NCBI GenBank assembly: GCA_947446865.1
Contig: CANFHX010000004.1
Coordinates: forward strand, 69,901-133,900
Reading direction: 5' to 3'
Origin: Flavobacteriaceae bacterium
GTDB taxonomy: Bacteria > Bacteroidota > Bacteroidia > Flavobacteriales > Flavobacteriaceae
DNA: 64,000 bases
Shown here piece by piece: positions 1 to 8,776 of this stretch. Position 1 is the stretch's first letter; each line of letters starts with the position of its first letter. A model generated the notes under the pieces. It was given only the letters and a program-made list of their open reading frames with translations, was not told the DNA's origin and did not search any database. The position numbers and the translations under genes were made by a program.

Positions 1-8
1 AAATCATC

Positions 9-707
9 ATGAAAAACATACTATTAATTGGCGGTTCCTACGGAATTGGATTGGCAATTGCCAAAGAATTACAATACGAAAACAAAGTATTCATTGCCTC
101 AAGAACCAATGAAAACCTAACCGATTTACACATTACCCACATCCCATTTGATGCTTTAAACGATACTTTAGACGCTACCCAACTTCCAGAAGTAATAGAT
201 GGCTTAGTGTATTGCCCGGGAAGCATCAACTTAAGACCTTTTCGTGGTTTAAAACCCGAAAGTTTTGAAGCCGATATGCAAATAAATTTCATAAGTTTGG
301 TGAAAGTTATTCAAACCGTCTTGCCCAATCTAACTGCATCCAATCAATCTAGTATTGTATTGTTTAGTTCGGTTGCTGCAAGTATGGGAATGCCTTTCCA
401 CACTAGTGTTGCTGCTGCAAAAGGTGCCATCGAAGGATTTGCCAAAGCATTAGCAGCCGAATATGCACCTAAAATAAGAGTGAATGTAATTGCACCTTCA
501 TTAACCGATACCCCATTGGCAGACAAGTTCTTGAACAATGACGTAAAAAGAGAAAAATCGGCAGAAAGACACCCTTTAAAACGAGTGGGAACTTCCGACG
601 ATATGGCACAAATGGCAAGTTTCTTATTAAGTGAAAAAAGCAGTTGGATTTCTGGTCAAATCTTCCACGTAGATGGCGGAATGTCCACTTTATTAGTTAA
701 TGGGTAA
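9..707 (+). CDS. SDR-family oxidoreductase lacking the catalytic Tyr
   Basis: A 232-residue short-chain dehydrogenase/reductase fold protein. The N-terminal nucleotide-binding glycine motif GGSYGIG lies at residues 8-14. The C-terminal HVDGGM segment, typical of SDR ends, is at about 221-226. A Ser pair (120-121) sits at the usual catalytic Ser position and Lys138 at the catalytic Lys position. The residue four before the Lys is Val134, where classical SDRs have Tyr (YxxxK), so the canonical catalytic triad is incomplete. It may bind NAD(P) without classical dehydrogenase chemistry. The ATG is near the window edge, and the photolyase gene starts 11 bp after its stop, so the two are probably co-transcribed. 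Substrate unknown. Confidence 0.85.
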   Translation: MKNILLIGGSYGIGLAIAKELQYENKVFIASRTNENLTDLHITHIPFDALNDTLDATQLPEVIDGLVYCPGSINLRPFRGLKPESFEADMQINFISLVKVIQTVLPNLTASNQSSIVLFSSVAASMGMPFHTSVAAAKGAIEGFAKALAAEYAPKIRVNVIAPSLTDTPLADKFLNNDVKREKSAERHPLKRVGTSDDMAQMASFLLSEKSSWISGQIFHVDGGMSTLLVNG

Positions 708-717
708 ATAATTATAA

Positions 718-2004
718 ATGAATATTTTTTGGTTCCGTCGCGATTTACGTTTAGAAGATAATACCGGACTTTTTCATGCTTTAAATAGTGGTGAAGAAGT
801 TCTTCCTATTTTCATTTTTGATGATGCGATACTTTCGCAACTATCCAAAGACGATGCCCGGGTTACGTTCATCCACCAGCAATTGGAGAAGATGCAAAGC
901 CAATTGCAAAGCATCGGAAAATCGTTAGCCATTTTTCACGGAACACCTTCTGAAGTCTTTCCAAAATTGATTGCCGAAAACAAAATTAAAGCAGTCTACA
1001 CCAACCACGATTACGAACCTTATGCTCGAAAACGCGATTTAGATTTGTTCCATCTTTTCAAAGAGCACAACATCGAATTCAAAACCAGCAAAGACCAAGT
1101 GATATTTGAAAAAAGCGAAGTAGTCAAAGACGATGGAACGCCTTATGTAGTCTATACCCCTTTCTCTAATAAATGGAAAGAAGCCTTTAATAAAATTCAA
1201 TTGGTGCATTACAATTCGGAAGATTTGTTGGATAAAATTGCTCTTCACTCCTACTCCTTTATGAGTTTGAAAGACATAAGATTCGAAACTTCTGCAATAA
1301 AAGTAACTCCGTATGACATTTCTAAAGGGCTAATTGATAATTACGAAGCAACCCGAAATTTTCCTGCTTTAAATAAAACTTCCTATCTTGGAATTTACCT
1401 CCGATTTGGTGCCGTTTCGATTCGGAAAATGGTTGCAAAAGCAATTGAAAGCAACAACGAAACCTTCTTTAAAGAACTCATTTGGCGGGAATTTTTTATG
1501 CAAATATTATGGCATTTCCCTCATACTGCTAAATCTTGTTTCCGACCAAAATACGATGCTATTCAATGGGATAACAACGAAGATTTATTCCAAAAATGGT
1601 GCAATGGAAAAACAGGCTATCCTTTTGTAGATGCAGGAATGCGCGAACTAAATGCAACCGGACACATGCACAATCGAGTTCGAATGATTGTAGCCAGTTT
1701 TCTGTGCAAACATTTATTAATCGATTGGCGATGGGGCGAAACTTATTTTGCCACCAAACTTTTAGATTACGACCAATCTAGTAACGTTGGAAATTGGCAA
1801 TGGGCCGCAGGAAGTGGCGTAGACGCAGCACCCTATTTTAGAATTTTCAATCCCACAGAGCAAATAAAAAAGTTCGACAAAGACTTAAAATACATAAAAA
1901 AATGGATTCCAGAATTGGAAACCCAATACTACCCACAACCAATTGTAGATCATAAAGAATCTAGAGAACGCTGCTTACGAGTTTATAAAGAAGCAGTAGG
2001 TTAG
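718..2004 (+). CDS. phr: Deoxyribodipyrimidine photolyase / cryptochrome family
   Basis: A 428-residue class I photolyase-like flavoprotein, predicted to repair UV-induced pyrimidine dimers using light and FAD. The N-terminus (FWFRRDLRLEDN) is the photolyase alpha/beta antenna-domain start. The C-terminal half carries the FAD-binding signature: WREFFMQILWHFP near 255, the MHNRVRM segment near 320, and the DYDQSSNVGNWQW segment near 350. The length is slightly short of the 450-480 typical of bacterial CPD photolyases but all blocks are present. It follows the SDR gene by 11 bp. A bidirectional hairpin terminator lies downstream at 2081-2106. Whether it repairs CPDs or acts as a cryptochrome cannot be read from sequence alone. 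Confidence 0.95.
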   Translation: MNIFWFRRDLRLEDNTGLFHALNSGEEVLPIFIFDDAILSQLSKDDARVTFIHQQLEKMQSQLQSIGKSLAIFHGTPSEVFPKLIAENKIKAVYTNHDYEPYARKRDLDLFHLFKEHNIEFKTSKDQVIFEKSEVVKDDGTPYVVYTPFSNKWKEAFNKIQLVHYNSEDLLDKIALHSYSFMSLKDIRFETSAIKVTPYDISKGLIDNYEATRNFPALNKTSYLGIYLRFGAVSIRKMVAKAIESNNETFFKELIWREFFMQILWHFPHTAKSCFRPKYDAIQWDNNEDLFQKWCNGKTGYPFVDAGMRELNATGHMHNRVRMIVASFLCKHLLIDWRWGETYFATKLLDYDQSSNVGNWQWAAGSGVDAAPYFRIFNPTEQIKKFDKDLKYIKKWIPELETQYYPQPIVDHKESRERCLRVYKEAVG

Positions 2005-2080
2005 TTAAAATAGCCACAAATAGGATGGATTACTTTTATTAAAATACTACTACAAAATACAATAAGTTTAAAGATAAAAA

Positions 2081-2106
2081 AAGCGATTTTCGGTTGAAAA
2101 TCGCTT
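2081..2106. terminator. Bidirectional hairpin terminator between phr and transaldolase
   Basis: An 11-bp perfect stem (2081-2091 with 2096-2106) has a GGTT loop, is preceded by an A-run and followed by a T-run. It serves both convergent genes. Confidence 0.85.
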
Positions 2107-2130
2107 TTTTATTTGAGATATAATTAGAAA

Positions 2131-2787
2131 TTATTTATTTCCTTTTTCGAAATCGGCAATGAATTGCGCCAAACCTATATCGGTTAATGGATGTTTTAAT
2201 AGCCCTAAAATTGCAGATAATGGACCTGTCATGACATCGGCTCCAATTTTAGCACAGTTTACAATGTGCATGGTATGGCGCACGGATGCAGCAAGGATTT
2301 GGGTTTCGTAACCGTAGTTGTCGTAAATTTCTCTGATTTCTTGAATCAAGTTCAAGCCATCCGTGGAAACATCGTCTAATCTACCAATGAATGGCGATAC
2401 GAAAGTAGCACCGGCTTTGGCAGCCAATAATGCTTGACCTGCAGAGAAAACTAGGGTTACGTTGGTTTTTATTCCTTTATCAGAAAAGTATTTACAGGCT
2501 TTAATTCCTTCTTTGGTCATTGGCAATTTAACTACGATTTGGTCGTGTAAATCGGCTAATTCTTCGCCTTCTTTAACCATTCCGTCGTAATCTATAGCGT
2601 TGACTTCGGCACTTACTTCGCCTTCTACAATGTTGCAAATGTCTACGTAGTGCTTAAGGATGTTGTTTTTCCCGGTAATTCCTTCTTTAGCCATCAAGGA
2701 AGGATTGGTGGTAACACCATCTAAAATCCCTAGAGATTGTGCTTCTTTAATGTCGTTTAGATTAGCAGTGTCGATAAAAAATTTCAT
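2131..2787 (-). CDS. Transaldolase / fructose-6-phosphate aldolase family
   Basis: A 218-residue small-type transaldolase (TalC/FSA/MipB family). It transfers a dihydroxyacetone unit in the pentose phosphate pathway or cleaves fructose 6-phosphate. The opening [13 protein letters not shown] and the TTNPSL block (26-31) are family signatures. The Schiff-base lysine is Lys87 in IVVKLPMT, and the [12 protein letters not shown] block near 125-137 forms the C-terminal barrel strand. The length matches the family. Small members include both transaldolases and aldolases, and the sequence does not clearly separate them. It is monocistronic, with a good promoter at 2828-2858 and a shared terminator at 2081-2106. 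Confidence 0.93.
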   Translation of the reverse strand: MKFFIDTANLNDIKEAQSLGILDGVTTNPSLMAKEGITGKNNILKHYVDICNIVEGEVSAEVNAIDYDGMVKEGEELADLHDQIVVKLPMTKEGIKACKYFSDKGIKTNVTLVFSAGQALLAAKAGATFVSPFIGRLDDVSTDGLNLIQEIREIYDNYGYETQILAASVRHTMHIVNCAKIGADVMTGPLSAILGLLKHPLTDIGLAQFIADFEKGNK

Positions 2788-2827
2788 AGTTTGTATGTTA
2801 AAAAGTTGTGTTTATTTATTTATGTGG

Positions 2828-2858
2828 CAAAATTACGAATTTCAAAGACAAAAATCAA
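2828..2858 (-). promoter_or_regulatory. Bacteroidetes-type promoter of transaldolase
   Basis: On the minus strand the -7 box TAATTTTG (2835-2828) has an upstream TTG (2858-2856) separated by 20 nt, matching the TTG-N17-23-TAnnTTTG consensus. The leader to the ATG at 2787 is about 35 nt. A 19-bp direct repeat (shared core GACAAAAATCAATT at 2847 and 2866) overlaps the upstream part. Confidence 0.7.
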
Positions 2859-3006
2859 TTGCAATGACAAAAATCAATTTCAAAGGCAATGTTGAAATTT
2901 ATTTTAAAAATTTAATAATAAAAAAACCAAGTACATATCCAAATACGATTGAAAAGAAGATATTTCTCGCCCAATTTTTTTCTTTTTGCTCGAAATCTTC
3001 ATTCTT

Positions 3007-3069
3007 CCATCTTCCATCTCCCATCTCCCATCTTCCATCTTCCATCTCCCATCTCCCATCTCCCATCTT
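3007..3069 (-). repeat. Heptad tandem array, nine CCATCTY units
   Basis: Nine consecutive 7-bp units (CCATCTT or CCATCTC on the plus strand) run without interruption. On the minus strand they read AAGATGG/GAGATGG and start at the base directly after the TAG stop of the SDR gene (3070-3072). Variation between units is limited to one C/T position. The same unit family reappears on the plus strand after the stop of the gene ending at 31164. Confidence 0.97.
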
Positions 3070-3873
3070 CTATAACTTATAATGATTCATAAGCATTTTC
3101 TCATAGACTTTATCGGGTAAGATCCGTTTTAAGACGATGGAGAATTTTTGCATAAAAGCACCAATTTTGTAATGCCCTTTTGGGTTTGGAGTTTGGATAA
3201 TTTTATATATAGCCTCTGCCATTTCGTTGGGATTATTGCCACTATCTACATGTTCGTTCATCATGTTGAGAGTGGTTCCATAAGGAATTTCATAAGCAGA
3301 TCCTTTTACCAAAGGAGCGTGAAATCTTCCGGCAGCAATATTAGTAGCGTAATCGCCTGGGGCAACGTTGGTAATGTGAATTCCGAAGGATTTTACTTCC
3401 ATTCGTAAGGTCTCGGTAATGAGTTCTAAAGCACCTTTGGAGGCAGAGTAAATTCCGCGATAGGGCAATCCCATATAGCCTGCAATGGAGGTAATGTTAA
3501 TAATCAACCCTGAATTTTGCGAACGCATGGTAGGCAAAACGGCTTTCATTACTTCGATAGGTCCAAAAAGGTTGGTCTCAAAATTATTTTTTATTTCTTC
3601 GGTGGGAATTTCTTCAATTGGGCCTGTAATTCCAACCCCAGCATTATTAATAACTACATCTACCCTACCCGATTTTTGGATTACTTCGGCTACTGCTTTT
3701 TGGATGCTTTCTTTATTGCGAACATCTAATGCTAGCAAAGGAAAAACAGAATTAGTTATTCGCTCTGGATTTCTGCTAGTGCCGTAAACGGTAAAACCTT
3801 TGGCGTGCAAAAATTCTCCAATAGATTTTCCTATACCTGAAGATGCACCGGTTATTAAAACTACTTTGCTCAT
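3070..3873 (-). CDS. SDR-family oxidoreductase
   Basis: A 267-residue classical short-chain dehydrogenase/reductase, predicted cytosolic. The cofactor motif TGASSGIG is at 8-15, NNAG at 76-79, the catalytic Ser at about 129, and the YSASK motif gives Tyr142 and Lys146. Arg34 after the second strand hints at NADP(H). A C-terminal extension of about 60 residues after the fold is common in retinol-dehydrogenase-like SDRs. The substrate cannot be told. The stop codon is immediately followed by the heptad array at 3007-3069. No clear -7 box lies in the short upstream spacer, which also holds the terminator of the next gene. Confidence 0.93.
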   Translation of the reverse strand: MSKVVLITGASSGIGKSIGEFLHAKGFTVYGTSRNPERITNSVFPLLALDVRNKESIQKAVAEVIQKSGRVDVVINNAGVGITGPIEEIPTEEIKNNFETNLFGPIEVMKAVLPTMRSQNSGLIINITSIAGYMGLPYRGIYSASKGALELITETLRMEVKSFGIHITNVAPGDYATNIAAGRFHAPLVKGSAYEIPYGTTLNMMNEHVDSGNNPNEMAEAIYKIIQTPNPKGHYKIGAFMQKFSIVLKRILPDKVYEKMLMNHYKL

Positions 3874-3902
3874 TTATTTATTTTTAATAATAATAAATAA
3901 AA

Positions 3903-3930
3903 AAAGTAGTAAACTGATGCTTACTACTTT
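3903..3930 (-). terminator. Hairpin terminator of T9SS gene at 3985-5034
   Basis: A 10-bp perfect stem (AAAGTAGTAA, 3903-3912, with 3921-3930) has an 8-nt loop and is followed on the minus strand by a T-rich tract. It is nearly identical in stem and loop to the terminator of the paralogue at 5091-5122. Confidence 0.85.
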
Positions 3931-3984
3931 AATATTTATATATTTTTTTTGTGAATTCGAAAAGAATTCAACTAAATAAAATAA

Positions 3985-5034
3985 TTATTCTTTGATAACT
4001 TTTTTAGTTGTAGTTCCTTTATCAGAAAGTATTTTCATCATGTAAACACCTGTAGACAAATCAGAAATAGTAACTTGAACATTTGAAGAATCTAAAGCAT
4101 TAACCGTTTTAACAACTCTACCGTTTAAATCGGTAATTTCTATAGATTTAATTGAAGTTGAATTGTTAGAAACATTAATTATATCTTTTGAAGGATTAGG
4201 AAAAACAGAGAAATCGTTAGACACAACTGAATTAGTATTAACGCCTAGTAATGATTCTACTGCTACAGCTGTAACTTGAACATTGTCTACTAAAAACTGG
4301 TTAGCAACAGTATTACCTGTACCTGCACTAACTGCAAAGTCACATTCAGAAATATCAATTCCAGAAGCTGCAGACGTTACACCTGTATAAAACAAACCAT
4401 TAGCATCTTTCCAAGTAATATCACCAGTGTTATAATCATAAGCAACTCCAACTCTATACCAAGTATTAGCATCTAAAATTAAACCTCCAGAAATTAAAGC
4501 AAAAGTATAATAACCTACAACACCTCCTGCATTAGCAGTATTATCATAATATGCCCATCCACTCAATTTTAAAGTTGCTGGATCATAATGAAAACCTGCA
4601 ACAGCAGTTACTGCAGTTCCATCAAAATTATAAATATATGTTCTAAAAGTATTTTTAGAAGTTGTTACACCACTACCAGTAAAAAAATCATATTCCATTT
4701 GAATAATATCATTCCCCATAGTTCTATTAGTCCAAGAAGTAGAAACATCTTGAGATAAATATCTTGAACCTACTGCACCTGTTGAGCCAGTAACTTGTAA
4801 TGCTTTTGAATTAGATACTGCATTATTTACTACTTGATAATCAGCAAGTATCCCTACAGGAACAGCTGTAGTAGGAGTATACGTATACCAATTTCCTTGG
4901 CCAGCAGTAGCGCCTGTTAAGTCAGTACTTACATTACCAATAGTCAATGTTTCGCAATTTTCAGTAAAAAAAACATCTTGTGCTTGAGAAGTAAAAGCAA
5001 TAGAAGTGATAAATAAAAGTAAAAGTTTTTTCAT
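3985..5034 (-). CDS. Secreted protein with T9SS type A sorting domain (paralogue 1)
   Basis: A 349-residue protein with a signal peptide (MKKLLLLFITSIAFTSQAQ, cleavage near 18-19). The central beta-rich region (about 20-255) contains WAYYDN and NTWYRVGVAYDYNTGDITWK, which recalls a concanavalin-like jelly roll; this is inference. The C-terminal 75 residues are a type A sorting domain with FSVFPNPSKDIINV, DLNGRVVK and STGVYMMKI blocks, implying export by the gliding-associated type IX system. The adjacent 5179-6282 gene is a close paralogue with an almost identical sorting domain. Each copy has its own -7 box and terminator. Function unknown; a surface or extracellular polysaccharide-binding role is possible. 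Confidence 0.93.
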   Translation of the reverse strand: MKKLLLLFITSIAFTSQAQDVFFTENCETLTIGNVSTDLTGATAGQGNWYTYTPTTAVPVGILADYQVVNNAVSNSKALQVTGSTGAVGSRYLSQDVSTSWTNRTMGNDIIQMEYDFFTGSGVTTSKNTFRTYIYNFDGTAVTAVAGFHYDPATLKLSGWAYYDNTANAGGVVGYYTFALISGGLILDANTWYRVGVAYDYNTGDITWKDANGLFYTGVTSAASGIDISECDFAVSAGTGNTVANQFLVDNVQVTAVAVESLLGVNTNSVVSNDFSVFPNPSKDIINVSNNSTSIKSIEITDLNGRVVKTVNALDSSNVQVTISDLSTGVYMMKILSDKGTTTKKVIKE

Positions 5035-5065
5035 AATTATTTAATTAAGTTAATATTTTAAGCAA

Positions 5066-5073
5066 CAAATATA
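5066..5073 (-). promoter_or_regulatory. -7 box TATATTTG of T9SS paralogue 1
   Basis: A perfect TAnnTTTG on the minus strand lies 32 nt upstream of the ATG at 5034, just downstream of the preceding gene's terminator. No clear -33 TTG. Confidence 0.55.
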
Positions 5074-5090
5074 TAAAATTATTTAATATA

Positions 5091-5122
5091 AAAAGGCAGT
5101 AAACTAATGCTTACTACCTTTT
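5091..5122 (-). terminator. Hairpin terminator of T9SS paralogue 2
   Basis: A 12-bp stem with one C/A mismatch (5091-5102 with 5111-5122) and an 8-nt loop ACTAATGC. It copies the terminator at 3903-3930 with small changes, so the duplication that made the two genes included the terminator. Confidence 0.85.
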
Positions 5123-5178
5123 TATATTAAATAATTTATGTGAATCTAAAAAGAACCCAACAAAACAGACTAAAATAA

Positions 5179-6282
5179 TTATTCTTTAATAACTTTTTTA
5201 GTTGAAGTTCCTTTATCAGAAAGTATTTTCATCATATAAACACCTGTAGATAAATCAGAAATAGTAACCTGTACATTTGAAGAATCTAAAGCACCAAATG
5301 TTTTAACAATTCTTCCATTTAAATCTGTAATTTCTATAAATTTAATTGAAGTTGAATTATTAGAAATATTAATTATATCTTTTGAAGGATTAGGAAATAC
5401 AGAAAAATCGTTAATCACAACTGAATTAGTATTGACACCTAATAATAAGTCTTCGGCAACTACTGTTTTCATTGTAATATTATCAATTTGAACATTAGCT
5501 CCAACTGTATTTCCTACAGCTGAACTAATTTGAAATCTAGCACCTGTCAAATCTACTCCCGCATCTGGTCCAGTTGAGATTCCTGTATAGAATAATCCAT
5601 TAAGTTCTTTCCAAGTAATTTCGCCTGTATTGTAATTATATGCTACACCTATTCTATACCAAGTATTATCACTTAATATTAAATCATCTGGAGTAGTACT
5701 TGTACCTCCTAATTTAAATGTATAATATCCCGGAGTACCGGCATTGTCATAATATGCCCATCCTCTTAAAGCTTTAGTGACTGTAGTAGGCGTTCCCCCT
5801 GTAGGAGTATAAGTATAAGGTCCTGGTGCAAACCAAAAACCAGCAACAGCGAAACCACTCGCATCTAAAATGTAATTTCTAAAAGAACTTAATGAAGCTG
5901 TTGGACCTCCTGAAAATAAGTCAAATTCTATTTCAACAATATCATTACCAGAAGTTCTATTTGCCCAGCCATTAGTAATATCTTGAGTTACCCATCTAGA
6001 CTGGTTTTGTGTAGAAGTAGTAGCGGTTGGTGAACCATTAATTTGAAGAACATTTCCATTAACACCAGCTGCATTTACAACTTGGAAATGAGAATTTGCA
6101 GTTGCAGGAGATGCCCCTGTTGACCCAGCAGTTAACCATCCATGTTGACCAGCAATTAAACCTGTTGGATCAGTGCTAAGGTTACCAATTGTTAAGGCTG
6201 TACAATCTTCTGTAAAAAAAACATCTTGTGCCTGAGAAGTAAAGGCAAGAGAAGAAATAAATAAAAGTAAAAGTTTTTTCAT
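5179..6282 (-). CDS. Secreted protein with T9SS type A sorting domain (paralogue 2)
   Basis: A 367-residue paralogue of the neighbouring 3985-5034 product. The signal peptide and following DVFFTE start are nearly identical. The middle (about 40-250) is diverged and has extra Gly/Thr-rich loops (near 160-175), while keeping the GWAYYDN and NTWYRIGVAYNYNTGEITWKE blocks. The final 75 residues are almost the same type A sorting domain (FSVFPNPSKDIINI, STGVYMMKI, TKKVIKE). Strong conservation at both ends with a divergent middle fits a tandem duplication followed by diversification of the exported part. Substrate or partner unknown. Confidence 0.93.
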   Translation of the reverse strand: MKKLLLLFISSLAFTSQAQDVFFTEDCTALTIGNLSTDPTGLIAGQHGWLTAGSTGASPATANSHFQVVNAAGVNGNVLQINGSPTATTSTQNQSRWVTQDITNGWANRTSGNDIVEIEFDLFSGGPTASLSSFRNYILDASGFAVAGFWFAPGPYTYTPTGGTPTTVTKALRGWAYYDNAGTPGYYTFKLGGTSTTPDDLILSDNTWYRIGVAYNYNTGEITWKELNGLFYTGISTGPDAGVDLTGARFQISSAVGNTVGANVQIDNITMKTVVAEDLLLGVNTNSVVINDFSVFPNPSKDIINISNNSTSIKFIEITDLNGRIVKTFGALDSSNVQVTISDLSTGVYMMKILSDKGTSTKKVIKE

Positions 6283-6314
6283 AATTATATAGATTTTATT
6301 AAAATTAATTTATA

Positions 6315-6322
6315 CAAATATA
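6315..6322 (-). promoter_or_regulatory. -7 box TATATTTG of T9SS paralogue 2
   Basis: A perfect TAnnTTTG on the minus strand lies 33 nt upstream of the ATG at 6282, the same distance and sequence as in paralogue 1. No convincing -33 element. Confidence 0.55.
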
Positions 6323-6348
6323 ATTATTTTTATTTTCCTAAAATTATT

Positions 6349-7605
6349 TTAATCCTCTTTTTCCCACTTTCCAACAACAGATGTTGCAAGGGCATTTCCT
6401 AAAACATTAGTTGCGCTTCTAAACATATCACAAAAATGATCTATTGGCAGTATCAATGCTATACCTTCAATAGGAATTTTAAACATACCGCAAGTAGCGG
6501 CCACAACAACCAAGCTAGCTCTAGGTACTCCCGCAATTCCCTTACTTGTAAGCATTAATACTAATAACATTGTCATTTGAGTCCCCAAATCGAGATGTAC
6601 TCCATAGACCTGTGCAATAAAAATACTAGCAAAAGTCATGTACATCATACTGCCATCTAAATTAAAAGAATATCCTAGCGGGAGCATAAACGAAACAATT
6701 TTATCTTTTACTCCAAATCGTTCCAACTCTTCGGTTAATTTTGGAAAAACTGCTTCACTACTCGTTGTTCCGAATGCAATAATTAAAGGGCTTACAATTC
6801 TCTTTAGTAAAGTAGTCATTTGTGATTTTAAGAAAATATATCCAACAACTAACAAGAATAACCAAAGTGATGCTATCCCAACCAAGAAAGAACTAAAAAA
6901 TTTGGCGTAAGTAACTAATAGATCATTTATGTCTTTTATGGCAAAAACTCCTGCAATAGCTCCAAAAACTCCAATTGGCGCAAATTTCATTACATAATTT
7001 ACCATTTTCAAAATGATGTGCGAAATTTTATCAAAAGCATTAACAACAGGTTTAGCATTAACTCCTATAGAGGCTGCGGCTAATCCGAAAAAAATAGAAA
7101 AAATTACTATTTGAAGTATTTCATTATTAGCCATTGCTTCTACAATACTTTTCGGAATAATATGTTCTACAAAGTTTTGGGCTGAAAATCCATCTACTTT
7201 TTCAGTAAGTTCGGTAGCTGCAGAAACATCTACTTTTCCTAAATGTAATCCAACGCCAGGTTGCAATGTGTTTACCCAAAAAAGACCTATTAATAAGGAA
7301 ATAAATGATGCAGAAAAAAACCATCCTAAGGCCTTTCCTCCTATTCTACCTACAGATTTTACATCTCCTAATTTTGCTATACCAACTACTAAAGTGGTAA
7401 ATACTAAGGGCGCAATTATCATTTGAACCAATCGAATGAAAACAGTTGCTAACATTTTTATTTTGTCACTAAAATTTTTAGCATCATCTGCTATATAATT
7501 TTTATGAATAATAATTCCTAAGAATGCCCCTAAAAGCATTGCAATTAGAATTTGAAAAGTTAGATTGCTTAAAATAGATTTTTTGGTAGTTTCGGTTGTA
7601 GTCAT
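6349..7605 (-). CDS. Dicarboxylate/amino acid:cation symporter (DAACS family)
   Basis: A 418-residue multi-helix inner-membrane carrier of the glutamate/aspartate/C4-dicarboxylate:Na+ or H+ symporter family (GltP/DctA/GltPh fold). Family blocks visible: AFGTTSSEAVFPKL (hairpin 1 serine-rich motif, near 275-288), GYSFNLDGSMMY (NMDGT-equivalent, near 310), TSKGIAGVPRASLVV (hairpin 2) and the DHFCDMFRSATNVLGN helix 8 motif with its Asp and Arg near 390-400. Length matches the family. It begins directly after the stop codon of aroC with no spacer, so the two are probably translationally coupled. Glutamate or dicarboxylate specificity cannot be fixed from sequence. Confidence 0.95.
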   Translation of the reverse strand: MTTTETTKKSILSNLTFQILIAMLLGAFLGIIIHKNYIADDAKNFSDKIKMLATVFIRLVQMIIAPLVFTTLVVGIAKLGDVKSVGRIGGKALGWFFSASFISLLIGLFWVNTLQPGVGLHLGKVDVSAATELTEKVDGFSAQNFVEHIIPKSIVEAMANNEILQIVIFSIFFGLAAASIGVNAKPVVNAFDKISHIILKMVNYVMKFAPIGVFGAIAGVFAIKDINDLLVTYAKFFSSFLVGIASLWLFLLVVGYIFLKSQMTTLLKRIVSPLIIAFGTTSSEAVFPKLTEELERFGVKDKIVSFMLPLGYSFNLDGSMMYMTFASIFIAQVYGVHLDLGTQMTMLLVLMLTSKGIAGVPRASLVVVAATCGMFKIPIEGIALILPIDHFCDMFRSATNVLGNALATSVVGKWEKED

Positions 7606-8670
7606 TTAATATTGGTAGGTTTTGTTTAGTAAATAAAAATCGGCTAGAACAATTGCAGCCATTGCTTCTACAATTGGTACAGCTCTTGGAACCACACAAG
7701 GATCATGACGACCCTTGCCTTGTTGTTCTATAATAGTATTATCATTAGTAAGAACTTCTTGTTTTTGAATTAATGTAGCAACGGGTTTAAAAGCTACTCT
7801 AAAATAAATATCCATTCCGTTAGAAATACCGCCTTGAATTCCGCCAGAAAGATTGGATTTTGTAGTTCCATCCGAGTTGTATAAATCATTATGTTCACTT
7901 CCTTTCATTTGCGCACCGCAAAAACCGCTTCCGTATTCAAAACCTTTTACAGCATTAATAGAAAGCATTGCCTTTCCTAATTCGGCATGTAGTTTATCAA
8001 AAACTGGCTCTCCAAGTCCGATTGGAACATTTTGAATCACACAAGTAATAGTTCCTCCTACGGTATCGCCTTGTTTTTTAATCTCCTTAATATGGTTTTC
8101 CATTTTTTCGGCTGTAGCCAAATCAGGACAACGAACTGCATTACTTTCTATTTTAGTGAAATCTAAATTTTGATAGGGTTTATCAATAAAGATAGATCCA
8201 ACAGAGGAAACAAATGCATTTATTTTAATGCCTTTCAGTATTTGTTTTGCAACTGCTCCTGCCACAACTCGACTCGCTGTTTCTCTAGCAGAACTTCTGC
8301 CACCACCTCGATAATCTCTTATGCCATATTTTTTTTCATAAACATAATCGGCATGACTAGGACGGTAAGTGTCTTTTATGTGCGAATAATCTTCTGATTT
8401 TTGATTGGTATTTGGAATAAGAAATCCTATTGGAGTTCCGGTAGTTTTACCTTCAAAAATTCCAGAAAGAAACTGCACTTCATCTTCCTCTTTTCTTTGA
8501 GTTACAATAGCAGATTGTCCTGGTTTACGACGCTGCATTTCCATTTGAATTAAATCAAAATCTAATTCAATACCTGGAGGACATCCATCAATAATTCCAC
8601 CTAATGATGCACCATGCGTTTCACCAAAAGTTGTTAATCGAAAAAGTGTTCCGTAGCTATTTCCAGCCAT
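7606..8670 (-). CDS. aroC: Chorismate synthase
   Basis: A 354-residue enzyme that converts EPSP to chorismate with reduced FMN, the last shikimate step. Signatures: [21 protein letters not shown] start (here FGETHG), RPSHADY, the [12 protein letters not shown] block and the C-terminal [18 protein letters not shown]. An upstream in-frame ATG at 8742 exists, but a TATTTTTG -7 box at 8694-8687 lies between the two starts, and family members begin with M(A)GNSYG, so 8670 is chosen. It directly abuts the symporter gene downstream. aroE is elsewhere, at 46495-47241. Confidence 0.97.
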   Translation of the reverse strand: MAGNSYGTLFRLTTFGETHGASLGGIIDGCPPGIELDFDLIQMEMQRRKPGQSAIVTQRKEEDEVQFLSGIFEGKTTGTPIGFLIPNTNQKSEDYSHIKDTYRPSHADYVYEKKYGIRDYRGGGRSSARETASRVVAGAVAKQILKGIKINAFVSSVGSIFIDKPYQNLDFTKIESNAVRCPDLATAEKMENHIKEIKKQGDTVGGTITCVIQNVPIGLGEPVFDKLHAELGKAMLSINAVKGFEYGSGFCGAQMKGSEHNDLYNSDGTTKSNLSGGIQGGISNGMDIYFRVAFKPVATLIQKQEVLTNDNTIIEQQGKGRHDPCVVPRAVPIVEAMAAIVLADFYLLNKTYQY

Positions 8671-8686
8671 AGTATATTGTTTTTCA

Positions 8687-8694
8687 CAAAAATA
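8687..8694 (-). promoter_or_regulatory. -7 box of aroC
   Basis: TATTTTTG on the minus strand (perfect TAnnTTTG) lies about 16 nt upstream of the chosen aroC ATG at 8670. It decides the start codon, because the longer reading frame would begin upstream of the promoter. Confidence 0.6.
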
Positions 8695-8776
8695 GGATAA
8701 TATACTTAATAGGTAAACTTCGAGAGATTTTTTTTTAAACAAAAAGTTTTATTATATTAGCCATCAAAAAAACAAA

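Noticed and set aside
3007..3069. CRISPR array
   Set aside because: Units are 7 bp with no unique spacers; no cas genes in the window.
8671..8742. Longer aroC start at 8742
   Set aside because: A -7 box lies between it and the family-typical start at 8670.
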